Origin: Silanimonas sp.
GTDB lineage: Bacteria > Pseudomonadota > Gammaproteobacteria > Xanthomonadales > Xanthomonadaceae
Assembly (NCBI GenBank): GCA_018334015.1
Contig: JAGXTI010000031.1
Location: 62,001 to 126,000 of the forward strand
DNA length: 64,000 bases
Reading direction: 5' to 3'
Positions 40,154 to 47,018 of the stretch are shown here, in pieces; position 1 is the first letter of the stretch; every line of letters starts with the position of its first letter. The notes beneath the pieces were generated by a model. The model did no database searches. It was given only the letters and a program-made list of their open reading frames with translations, and was not told the origin of the DNA. The position numbers were made by a program, and so were the translations under genes.

Positions 40154-40546
40154 ATGGCCGTTGGCATCCTCCTCGTGACCCACCCCGGCGTCGGCAGCGC
40201 CCTGCTCGACACCGCCACCCGCCTGCTCGGCACGCTGCCGTTGCCGGCCGCCGCCTTCGAACTGCCTTTCGAGGCCGACCCCGCCACCCTGCTGCCGGCC
40301 GCCAGCGCCGCGCTGCGGCGGGTCCAGAGCGAGGACGGCGCGCTGCTGCTGACCGACGTCTACGGCGCTTCACCGGCCCGGTTGGCCCTGCAGCTGGTGC
40401 GGATCGCCCAGCCCTGCCGACGGGTCGCCGGGCTCTCGCTGCCGATGCTGCTGCGGGTGATGAACTACGGCGAGCAGAGCCTTGACGAACTGGCCCGCAC
40501 TGCCGCCAACGGTGCCCGCAACGGCGTGGTGCTGGACGATGCTTGA
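40154..40546 (+). CDS. PTS EIIA component, mannose/ManX type
   Basis: The 130-residue EIIA-Man-like protein has phosphorylated H10 in LLVTHPGVG and the family's LLLTDVYGASPARLALQL. No EIIB or EIIC permease is nearby, so it is probably a regulatory phosphate acceptor, as in other proteobacteria where it lies between rapZ and ptsH. It overlaps the HPr gene by 8 nt. Confidence 0.88.
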   Translation: MAVGILLVTHPGVGSALLDTATRLLGTLPLPAAAFELPFEADPATLLPAASAALRRVQSEDGALLLTDVYGASPARLALQLVRIAQPCRRVAGLSLPMLLRVMNYGEQSLDELARTAANGARNGVVLDDA

Positions 40547-40808
40547 GCGCGAGATCACCGTCGTCAACCGCCTCGGTCTGCACGCCCGAGCCTCCGCCAA
40601 ACTGGTCCGGCTGCTCGCCGACTACCGGGCCCAGGCCACGCTGAAGGCCGGCGGCCGCGAGGTCAACGCCAAGTCGATCATGGGCGTGCTGCTGCTGGCC
40701 GCCGGACAAGGCAGCTCGGTGCTGTTGCGCGTCGATGGCCCCGACGAGGACGAGGCGCTGGCCGCCGCTGAGGCGCTGTTCGCCCGACGCTTCGACGAGG
40801 AAAGCTGA
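40539..40808 (+). CDS. ptsH: phosphocarrier protein HPr
   Basis: The 89-residue HPr carries phosphate from EI to EIIA proteins on H15 (NRLGLHARASAKLV). The regulatory serine S46 in NAKSIMGVLLL is present, matching the nearby hprK. The start is inside the EIIA gene and the end shares one base with ptsI (TGATG), giving strict translational coupling. Confidence 0.94.
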   Translation: MLEREITVVNRLGLHARASAKLVRLLADYRAQATLKAGGREVNAKSIMGVLLLAAGQGSSVLLRVDGPDEDEALAAAEALFARRFDEES

Positions 40809-42532
40809 TGCGGCGCGTGCTGCATGGCGTGGGTGCATCGCGCGGGCTGGCGCTCGGTCGCGCCCGTGTCCGCCAACCGCAGGTGCTGCAACTCAGCCCG
40901 CAGACCCTCCCCGCCGAACGGGTCGAGGCCGAATTGCAACGGCTCGACCGCGCCCTGGCCATCGCCCGCGCCGAATTGGCCACGCTGCGCGCCCGCCTGC
41001 AGGGCCAGCTCGCCCGCGAGGTCGGCGAGTTCATCGACCTGCATGTGCTGATCCTCGACGATCCCGAACTGGTCGATGGCCTGCGCGATCTGGTCCGCCA
41101 TCAGCGCCACACCGCCGACTACGCGCTGAAGCTGCAACGCGACCGGCTCGCCGCGGTGTTCCGGTCGATGGACAACGACTATTTCCGCACCCGGCTCGAC
41201 GATCTCGACCATGTGATCGGCCGGGTCCACGCCGCCCTGCAGGAGCGCGAGGACGATGGCCGGCTCGGTCTGGCCGGCGAAATCCTGGTGGCCGACGACA
41301 TCGCCCCGGCGGAACTGGCCGAGCTGAGCCGGCAGCAACTGCTGGCGGTCGCCACCCGCGCCGGCAGCCCGCTTTCGCACAGCGCGATCATCGCCCGAGG
41401 CCTGGGCCTGCCGATGGTGGTGGGTTGCGCCGAGGCGCTGGCGCACATCAACGATGGCGATGCTTTGCTGCTGGACGGCCGTGACGGGCAACTTATTGTC
41501 GAGCCGGAAGCCGCCGATCTGGCGCGCTACCACGAGCGCCAAGCCTCGCTGGTCGCCAAGCGCGGCGCGCTGGAGCGGCTGCGGCAAGCCCCCACCCAGA
41601 CCCGCGACGGCACCGCGATCCGGCTGCAGGCCAATGGCGAACGCCGTGAGGAGATCGCCGCCGCGCTGGCCGCCGGCGCCGACGGTATCGGCCTGTTCCG
41701 CAGCGAGTTCCTGTTCATGGGTCGCAGCGGCCTGCCCGACGAGGAGGAACAGTTCCTCGCTTACCGCGACGCTGTGCTTGGCATGGCCGGCCGGCCGGTG
41801 ACCCTGCGCACCCTCGATCTGGGCGCCGACAAGGCCGATGACAGCGGGCTGGCATTGCGCAACGAACCCAACCCCGCACTCGGCCTGCGCGGTGTCCGGC
41901 TGTCGCTGTCACGGCCCGGCCTGCTCGATGCACAACTGCGCGCCATGCTGCGGGCCTCGGCCTTCGGACCGGTGCGGGTGCTGGTGCCGATGGTCAGCGC
42001 CCGCGAAGAAACCGACGCGATGCGCTCCCGCCTGCTGCGACTGGCCGGCCGTCTGCGCGACGAAGGCGTGGCGATCGGCGATCGGGTGGCGTTCGGCATC
42101 ATGCTGGAGGTGCCGGCGACCGCCCTGACCCTGGCCGACCACCGCGACTTGATCGATTTCGTCGCCATCGGCACCAACGACCTGGTGCAGTACCTGCTGG
42201 CCGCCGACCGCACCCACGAGGCCCTGGGCGGCCTCTACAGCGAGCGTCATCCGGCGGTGCTGCGGCTTTTGCACCGGCTGTTCAGCGAAGCCCGGAGCGC
42301 AGGGCTGCCGCTGCATGTCTGCGGTGAACTGGCCAACCGCCCCGAGGACGTGCCGCTGCTGCTGGCGCTCGGCCTGCGCGATTTCAGCGTGCCCGCGTCG
42401 GCGGTGCTCGAGGTGCGCGAGGCGATCGGCGACTGCGATCTCGGCCGGCTGCGCCGCCGCGCCGCCGCCCTGCTGCGCTGCCGCGAACGCGCCGAAATCG
42501 AGGCCTGGCTGGCACGCGCCGTGCCGGCCTAG
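40808..42532 (+). CDS. ptsI: PTS enzyme I (phosphoenolpyruvate-protein phosphotransferase)
   Basis: The 574-residue enzyme starts the phosphorelay from PEP. The active histidine H191 is in GSPLSHSAIIARGLGLPMVVG; the C-terminal PEP-binding barrel includes GIGLFRSEFLFMGR, LRTLDLGADK and DFVAIGTNDLVQY, and ends with the HVCGELA cysteine. It lacks the GAF domain of PtsP, so it is the ordinary EI. It ends the 10-kb rightward run; no terminator hairpin is obvious after it. Confidence 0.95.
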   Translation: MRRVLHGVGASRGLALGRARVRQPQVLQLSPQTLPAERVEAELQRLDRALAIARAELATLRARLQGQLAREVGEFIDLHVLILDDPELVDGLRDLVRHQRHTADYALKLQRDRLAAVFRSMDNDYFRTRLDDLDHVIGRVHAALQEREDDGRLGLAGEILVADDIAPAELAELSRQQLLAVATRAGSPLSHSAIIARGLGLPMVVGCAEALAHINDGDALLLDGRDGQLIVEPEAADLARYHERQASLVAKRGALERLRQAPTQTRDGTAIRLQANGERREEIAAALAAGADGIGLFRSEFLFMGRSGLPDEEEQFLAYRDAVLGMAGRPVTLRTLDLGADKADDSGLALRNEPNPALGLRGVRLSLSRPGLLDAQLRAMLRASAFGPVRVLVPMVSAREETDAMRSRLLRLAGRLRDEGVAIGDRVAFGIMLEVPATALTLADHRDLIDFVAIGTNDLVQYLLAADRTHEALGGLYSERHPAVLRLLHRLFSEARSAGLPLHVCGELANRPEDVPLLLALGLRDFSVPASAVLEVREAIGDCDLGRLRRRAAALLRCRERAEIEAWLARAVPA

Positions 42533-42801
42533 CAGGCTGTCGGACGATCCCGGTTCCCCGTCAATGTGAAAGACTTGGAGCGCCTGACCTCGCGCCTGCC
42601 GCCGCGCGACCTGCGGACGCGACGGCTCAGGCTCCGCGTCCCGCTCCGCATTCGCCGCCGCTCGCCTTCCATGGCTCGCTTCGCTGTCCACGAGGCCGCG
42701 CTGGCGCGGCGCTGGCTGACGGGCATACACCGAAGGATATGAAGCGAAGATGGCTTCGGAAGACGAACTTCGTGCCGCTCACGCCATCACCGCCGCAGCC
42801 A
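42533..42801. other. non-coding stretch after ptsI, no gene recognised
   Basis: Open frames here on both strands are R/P/S-rich and lack family features. Small hairpins are visible, such as CGAAG-ATGG-CTTCG (42745-42758). I have the impression that translations like this occur as spurious ORFs in other GC-rich genomes, suggesting a multi-copy genomic repeat, but I cannot confirm that. Confidence 0.4.
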
Positions 42802-43115
42802 CGAAGCACCCCGCCAGGCAGGCTGGGGGCCGGCGGCGGATTTCGAGGGCCAGCCCAACGATCAGACGGCAGGCCCGCAGGGTGCGCCCCGGATGGGCGC
42901 ACCGACCGAGGGCGCCAAGGATGCGCCCTTCGGTCGGCCCGTCGGTTTTCTTGCCGCACAGCAGCCGGCCCGAGTCCGCCGCAGGGCCCCGGCCTGTCGT
43001 GCGGGGGTACTGCTCCGGGCTCACGGCTTGCTGCGGTGTGGGTGCAGCTCCGGGCACGTCCCGGCCTGCTGGAGCGCGGAATAAGGCCTTGCCCACGCGC
43101 CTGCCGACGCAACCG
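42802..43115. repeat. tandem imperfect repeat, copy 1 (314 bp)
   Basis: It begins CGAAGCACCCCGCCAGGCAG and contains GGCCCGCAGGGTGCGCCCCG, GGGCGCACCGACCGAGGGCG and GCCCGAGTCCGCCGCAGG, all of which recur 314 bp later in the same order with scattered changes. Both strands have open frames through it but only with low-complexity R/P/G-rich translations. No RNA fold is obvious by eye. Confidence 0.7.
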
Positions 43116-43390
43116 CGAAGCACCCCGCCAGGCAGGCTGGGGAGCTTGCGGCGGAATTCGAGGGCCAGCCCGGTGATCAGACGCCAGGCCCGCAGGGTGC
43201 GCCCCGGACGGGCGCACCGACCGAGGGCGCCAAGGATGCGCCCATCGGTCGGCCCGTCGGCTTGCTTGCCGCACGGCTACCGGCCCGAGTCCGCCGCAGG
43301 CCCTCCGGCCTGTCGCGGCGGGGGCTGCTCCGGGCGCGTCCCGATCTTCCGTGGCGGAGATGCTGATCCGGGCACGTCCCAGCCTAGCGT
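43116..43390. repeat. tandem imperfect repeat, copy 2
   Basis: This is the second copy of the 314-bp unit; its right end is diverged. A short sub-repeat of the form CCGGGC(A/G)CGTCCC appears near 43051, 43331 and 43368, showing shorter-period duplication too. It stops about 30 bp before the 3' end of the leftward lipoprotein gene. Confidence 0.65.
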
Positions 43391-43421
43391 GGCGCCATAC
43401 AGTAGCCGCGACTGCCGGTGT

Positions 43422-43805
43422 TCAGGCCGGCGGGCAGATGAGCGGCGGCACCGGCGTGGCGGCGGCAACTCGTCGTGTCTCACGGTCGACCATCACGAAA
43501 AACAGACCGGGACGCGCCCAAGGACCGCTGTCCTGTTCGCCACTGGCGCTGTTGTGGCGCGCCCAGAGCTGGCCGTCGCTGCGCTCCAAGTGGAAATCGA
43601 AACGCGGGTCCGGCCAGTCCTTCGCCTCCCAGCGCACCCGCACCACGTAAGGCTCGGCTGGATCGCAGACCGGCGACTGCGGCCGGGCTTCGAGCGTGAG
43701 GCGCACGCCCTCCATGGCCATCGGCGCGGTCGGCACCACCGGCTCGGGCGCGCAGGCGGCGAGCAGCAGGGCAAGGGCAGGCAGGGCAAAGGTGCGTGGC
43801 GACAT
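43422..43805 (-). CDS. putative lipoprotein
   Basis: The 127-residue protein has a lipoprotein signal MSPRTFALPALALLLAAC with lipobox LAAC at C18. The mature part has EGVRLTLEARPQSPVCDPAEP, VVRVRWEAKDWPDPRFDFHL and GLFFVMVDRETRRVAA. I do not recognise a domain; a small beta-rich envelope protein is likely. It is divergent from mgtE (124 bp). Confidence 0.72.
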   Translation of the reverse strand: MSPRTFALPALALLLAACAPEPVVPTAPMAMEGVRLTLEARPQSPVCDPAEPYVVRVRWEAKDWPDPRFDFHLERSDGQLWARHNSASGEQDSGPWARPGLFFVMVDRETRRVAAATPVPPLICPPA

Positions 43806-43929
43806 GCGGGGCTCGTTCCGGGGCAAATAGGACACCAGCCTGCCGACCGACCCGTGCCTTCGCAAGCGCGGCTGGGCGGCCACGGCCGCAGGGGCCATAA
43901 TGCGCGCGCCTTGATGCCGGGACCCGCCA

Positions 43930-45290
43930 GTGACCGACGCCGCCCGCCACGAACGCACCGCCCACCAACTGCGCATGTTGTCGGAGTCGCTCGACAGCGG
44001 ACGTCTGGGCCCGGTGCGCCGGCTGGTCAACACGCTGTCGGCGGCCGAGATCGGCAACCTACTGGAATCACTGCCGCCGGCCAAGCGCGAGGTGGTCTGG
44101 GGCCTGGTCGATCCCGAGGACGACGGCGAGGTGCTGCTGCACGTCGACGACGAAGTACGCGAGGGCCTGATCGCGGCGATGGACCCCGATGAACTGGTCG
44201 CCGCGGTCGAGGACCTCGACATCGACGACCTCGCCGAGCTGATGGAGGATCTGCCCGACACGGTCATCGACGAAGTGCTGAAGTCGATGACCGCGAAAAT
44301 CGCGAGCGGCTCGAGCAGGTGCTGTCCTACCCCGAGGACAGCGCCGGCCGCCTGATGAACCCCGATGTGGTGACGGTGCGCGCCGATGTCAGCGTCGATG
44401 TGGTGCTGCGCTTCCTGCGGCTGCGCGGCGAGCTGCCCGACAACACCGATCATCTCTACGTCGTCAGCCGCCGCCACCAGTACCTCGGCCGGATCGCGCT
44501 GGCGCAGCTGCTCACCCACGATCCCGGCACGGCGGTGAACCGCCTGATGGACGGCGAGCAACCGGCCATCCCGGTCGATACCCTGGCCGGCGAAGTGGCG
44601 CGGCAGTTCTCCGACCACGACTGGATCTCGGCCCCGGTGGTGGACGAGAACAACGTGCTGCTCGGCCGCATCACCATCGACGATGTGGTCGACATCATCC
44701 GCGAGCAGGCCGACCACCAGGTGCTCTCGGCGGCCGGCGTCAGCGAAGATGAAAGCCTGTTCAGCCCGGTGCTGCGCGCCTTCAAGGGCCGTTTCACCTG
44801 GCTCAGCATCAACCTCTGCACGGCCTTTCTCGCCGCCAGCGTGGTCGGCCGCTTCGAGGCGACGCTGGCCGAGATCGTGGCGCTCGCCGTGCTGATGCCG
44901 ATCGTCGCCGGCATGGGCGGCAACGCCGGCACCCAGGTGCTGGCGCTGATGGTGCGCGGCATCGCACTCGGCCAGGTCTCGGGCGCCAACCTGCGCACCC
45001 TGGTGTGGAAGGAGATCCGCATCGCCGTGATGAACGGCGTGCTGCTGGGCGCGGTGGTCGGCGTGGTCACCTTGCTCTGGTTCGACAGCATCGGCATCGC
45101 TCTGGTGATCTTCACGGCGATGGTCATCAACCTCAGCTGCGCTGCGTTGGCCGGCGTGCTGGTGCCGATGCTGCTGCGCCGCTTCAATGTCGATCCGGCG
45201 GTGGGCGGCGCGGTCATCCTGACCACGGTCACCGACGTGATGGGCTTCCTCGCCTTCCTCGGTCTCGCTACCGTGTTCCTGCTGCACTGA
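43930..45290 (+). CDS. mgtE: magnesium transporter MgtE, with a one-base frameshift near 44296
   Basis: Two reading frames together make one MgtE. The first (43930-44355) encodes the N domain, MLSESLDSGRLGPVRRLVNT to LKSMTAK. The second (from about 44298 to 45290) encodes NRERLEQVLSYPEDSAGRLM, two CBS domains (HLYVVSRRHQYLGRIA; DHDWISAPVVDENN) and five membrane helices with VLMPIVAGMGGNAGTQVLAL. The break is at the A-run 44296-44299; one more A would give MTAKNRERLEQ, a normal join. MgtE imports Mg2+ and senses it through the N/CBS domains. It could be a real mutation or a homopolymer error. Confidence 0.85.
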
Positions 45291-45309
45291 AGGCCAGCGC
45301 GGCGCCGGC

Positions 45310-46257
45310 TCAGGCGCCGAGCAGGTGACGGAGCACGGCCATGCGCACGGCAACGCCGTTGGCCACCTGGTCGAGCACGGCGGACTGCGGGCCATCCGCC
45401 ACCGCGCTGGCGATCTCGACGCCGCGATTCATCGGCCCCGGATGCAGGACGATGGCACCGGGACGAGCCAGCGCAAGGCGACGCTCGTCAAGGCCATAGT
45501 CGTTGAAGTAGGCCGCCGCCGAGGGCACCCGGCCTTCCTCCATGCGCTCGCGTTGCAGGCGCAGGGCCATCAGCACATCGACACCCTCGAGCATGGCGTC
45601 GAGCGCGGTGCCATGGCTGCAGCCGGCCAGCTCCGCCGCATCGGGCATCAGACCGACCGGAGCGCAGACGCGAATGTCGCGGCAACCCAGTTGCCGCAGG
45701 CCGTGCAGGGCCGAGCGCGCCACCCGCGAGTGGCGCACATCGCCGACGATCAGCACCGCCAGACGCGAGAAATCGCCGCCCTTGTGCTGGCGGATGGTGA
45801 GCAGGTCGAGCAGGCCCTGGGTCGGGTGGTTGCTGCGGCCATCACCGGCATTGAGCAGGGCCGTGCCCGGCTCGGCCGCCGCGGCCAGTGCGGCCACCGC
45901 GCCGTCCTCGGCATGGCGCACGACGAAGGCCTCGACGCCCATCGCCCGCAGCGAGCGCAGGGTGTCCAGCGCGCTCTCGCCCTTGCTCAGCGAAGAAGCC
46001 GCCACGTCGAAGTTGAGCAGATCGGCACCCAGTCGCTGTGCGGCGAGCTGGAAACTGCTGCGGGTGCGCGTGGAACTCTCGAAGAACAGATTGCAGACCG
46101 TGCGCCCGGCCAGCACCTGCCGCAAGCCGGTGCCACCCAACGCATGCGGCCGCAGAGCCTCGGCGGCATCCAGCAGGGCATGGATACGATCCCCACCCAG
46201 GCCGTCGAGGGTGAGCAGGTGCGGGAGTCGCTCCACGGAAGCAATGGCAGTGGGCAT
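45310..46257 (-). CDS. pyrB: aspartate carbamoyltransferase catalytic subunit PyrB
   Basis: The 315-residue enzyme makes carbamoyl-aspartate in pyrimidine synthesis. The carbamoyl-phosphate motif STRTR is at 62-66 (FFESSTRTRSSFQ), with NAGDGRSNHPTQ, VGDVRHSRVARS and LHPGPMNRGVE further on. No PyrI subunit or PyrC is next to it. Its partners in other genomes, ruvX and yqgE, are about 6 kb upstream, separated by the RHS block. It converges on mgtE with a 19-bp gap. Confidence 0.95.
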   Translation of the reverse strand: MPTAIASVERLPHLLTLDGLGGDRIHALLDAAEALRPHALGGTGLRQVLAGRTVCNLFFESSTRTRSSFQLAAQRLGADLLNFDVAASSLSKGESALDTLRSLRAMGVEAFVVRHAEDGAVAALAAAAEPGTALLNAGDGRSNHPTQGLLDLLTIRQHKGGDFSRLAVLIVGDVRHSRVARSALHGLRQLGCRDIRVCAPVGLMPDAAELAGCSHGTALDAMLEGVDVLMALRLQRERMEEGRVPSAAAYFNDYGLDERRLALARPGAIVLHPGPMNRGVEIASAVADGPQSAVLDQVANGVAVRMAVLRHLLGA

Positions 46258-46451
46258 CAGGGATGGTCTGAACTTTCTGTGCGGCGATTTTCTGCATCCG
46301 CCCGCGTGCCGCCCAGCGCGGCGTCAGGGTGAGGCGGTCGTCGTACTGTATCGCGAACCGGTTCATCGCCGTTTTCCACCCTTTGCTTGCCTGCGTCCCG
46401 CTGTGCATTTGCCGGTCGGCAGCCGATCTTCGCCGCGACGTCCCCCCGCTT
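46258..46451 (-). other. pyrB upstream region, possibly decayed IS30 transposase sequence
   Basis: Leftward frames that continue from the IS30 fragment show weak transposase-like strings (for example GRMQKIAAQKV, recalling IS30's W-S-P-x-Q-I-A segment) but are broken by stops and shifts. If real, the insertion remnant reaches almost to the pyrB start. No clear pyrB promoter is visible. Resemblance is by eye and weak. Confidence 0.3.
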
Positions 46452-46571
46452 TCAGTAGCGGGGCGAACGTCCCAGCATTCGCGCGATTCCGGCGTTGGAG
46501 GTGCCACGCTGCTGCTCGGCCATGATCACGCCGCGCTCCTCGGCGGAAAGGTGTTGATACGTTCTGGGCAT
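46452..46571 (-). pseudogene. IS30 family transposase, N-terminal fragment A
   Basis: A 39-residue reading frame begins MPRTYQHLSAEERGVIMAEQ and ends RMLGRSPRY before a stop. This matches the N-terminal helix-turn-helix of IS30 transposases (YxHLSxEER ... IAxxLGRSPSTISREL), cut just where STISRE is expected. The catalytic DDE domain is missing. The sequence before it (to 46617) is probably the IS end with the promoter region. Confidence 0.72.
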
Positions 46572-46617
46572 GCCCTGACCTTGAGGTAAGGGCGTTGCAC
46601 TTGGAAGCTGAGACTAG
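46508..46617. repeat. 110-bp direct repeat, copy A (IS30 end)
   Basis: This 110-bp segment recurs 138 bp to the right with only three differences (positions 46519, 46559 and 46587 in this copy). It holds the first 21 codons of the transposase start plus about 46 bp of leader ending GGAAGCTGAGACTAG. Confidence 0.85.
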
Positions 46618-46709
46618 CCTGTCTCAGGCGAGCTTGGCACGGAGGGCTGCTGCTCGCCCATGATCACGCCGCGCTCCTCGGCGGAAAGGTGTTGGTACGT
46701 TCTGGGCAT
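46614..46709 (-). pseudogene. IS30 family transposase, N-terminal fragment B
   Basis: A second copy of the transposase start: 21 codons nearly identical to fragment A (MPRTYQHLSAEERGVIMGEQ), then unrelated residues to a TAG at 46614. It is clearly truncated and cannot encode a functional enzyme. Confidence 0.72.
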
Positions 46710-46755
46710 GCCCTGACCTTGACGTAAGGGCGTTGCACTTGGAAGCTGAGACTAG
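46646..46755. repeat. 110-bp direct repeat, copy B (IS30 end)
   Basis: Second copy of the repeat at 46508-46617, offset by 138 bp. Just 11 bp separate its right end from the stop of the small membrane protein gene, so it marks the edge of the RHS block. Confidence 0.85.
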
Positions 46756-46766
46756 GCAGCTCTGAC

Positions 46767-47018
46767 CTAAGAGGCCTGCCGTGCAAAGAATTTCTTGGCT
46801 AGCACGCCAGCTATCGCTGGCAACCAAACGATCAATGTAATTAAAGGATCGAAGTCCAGCAAAAATATCAATGCGGCGTTAGCGACCAAAGCGCCGATCA
46901 ATACTGCAATGCCCGTGCTGTCTCTACTCCTAAATGCCCTCGTTGGATTGGCCAAGAACAAAGCGTTAAAGTAGGCGCAAACCACCATTAAAGCAACAAG
47001 AAAAGTATTTTCTATCAT
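46767..47018 (-). CDS. small three-helix membrane protein, candidate RHS immunity protein
   Basis: This 83-residue protein has three predicted membrane helices: about 4-22 (NTFLVALMVVCAYFNALFLA), 36-55 (TGIAVLIGALVANAALIFLL) and 58-76 (PLITLIVWLPAIAGVLAKKF). I recognise no family. Its ATG overlaps the RHS stop as ATGA, so the two are made together. A small gene directly after an RHS tip domain is the usual place for an immunity gene. Its sequence is visibly A/T-rich compared with the core genes. The immunity role is inference. Confidence 0.65.
   Translation of the reverse strand: MIENTFLVALMVVCAYFNALFLANPTRAFRSRDSTGIAVLIGALVANAALIFLLDFDPLITLIVWLPAIAGVLAKKFFARQAS

Noticed and set aside
42750..44192. 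Rightward open frame of 480 codons across the tandem repeats
   Set aside because: It reads through repeats, the antisense of a lipoprotein gene and the mgtE start; R/P/G-rich with no conserved segment.
44290..44305. Programmed -1 frameshift in mgtE
   Set aside because: GCGAAAATC does not allow standard paired slippage, and no downstream stimulator is evident. A one-base deletion or sequencing error in the A-run is simpler.
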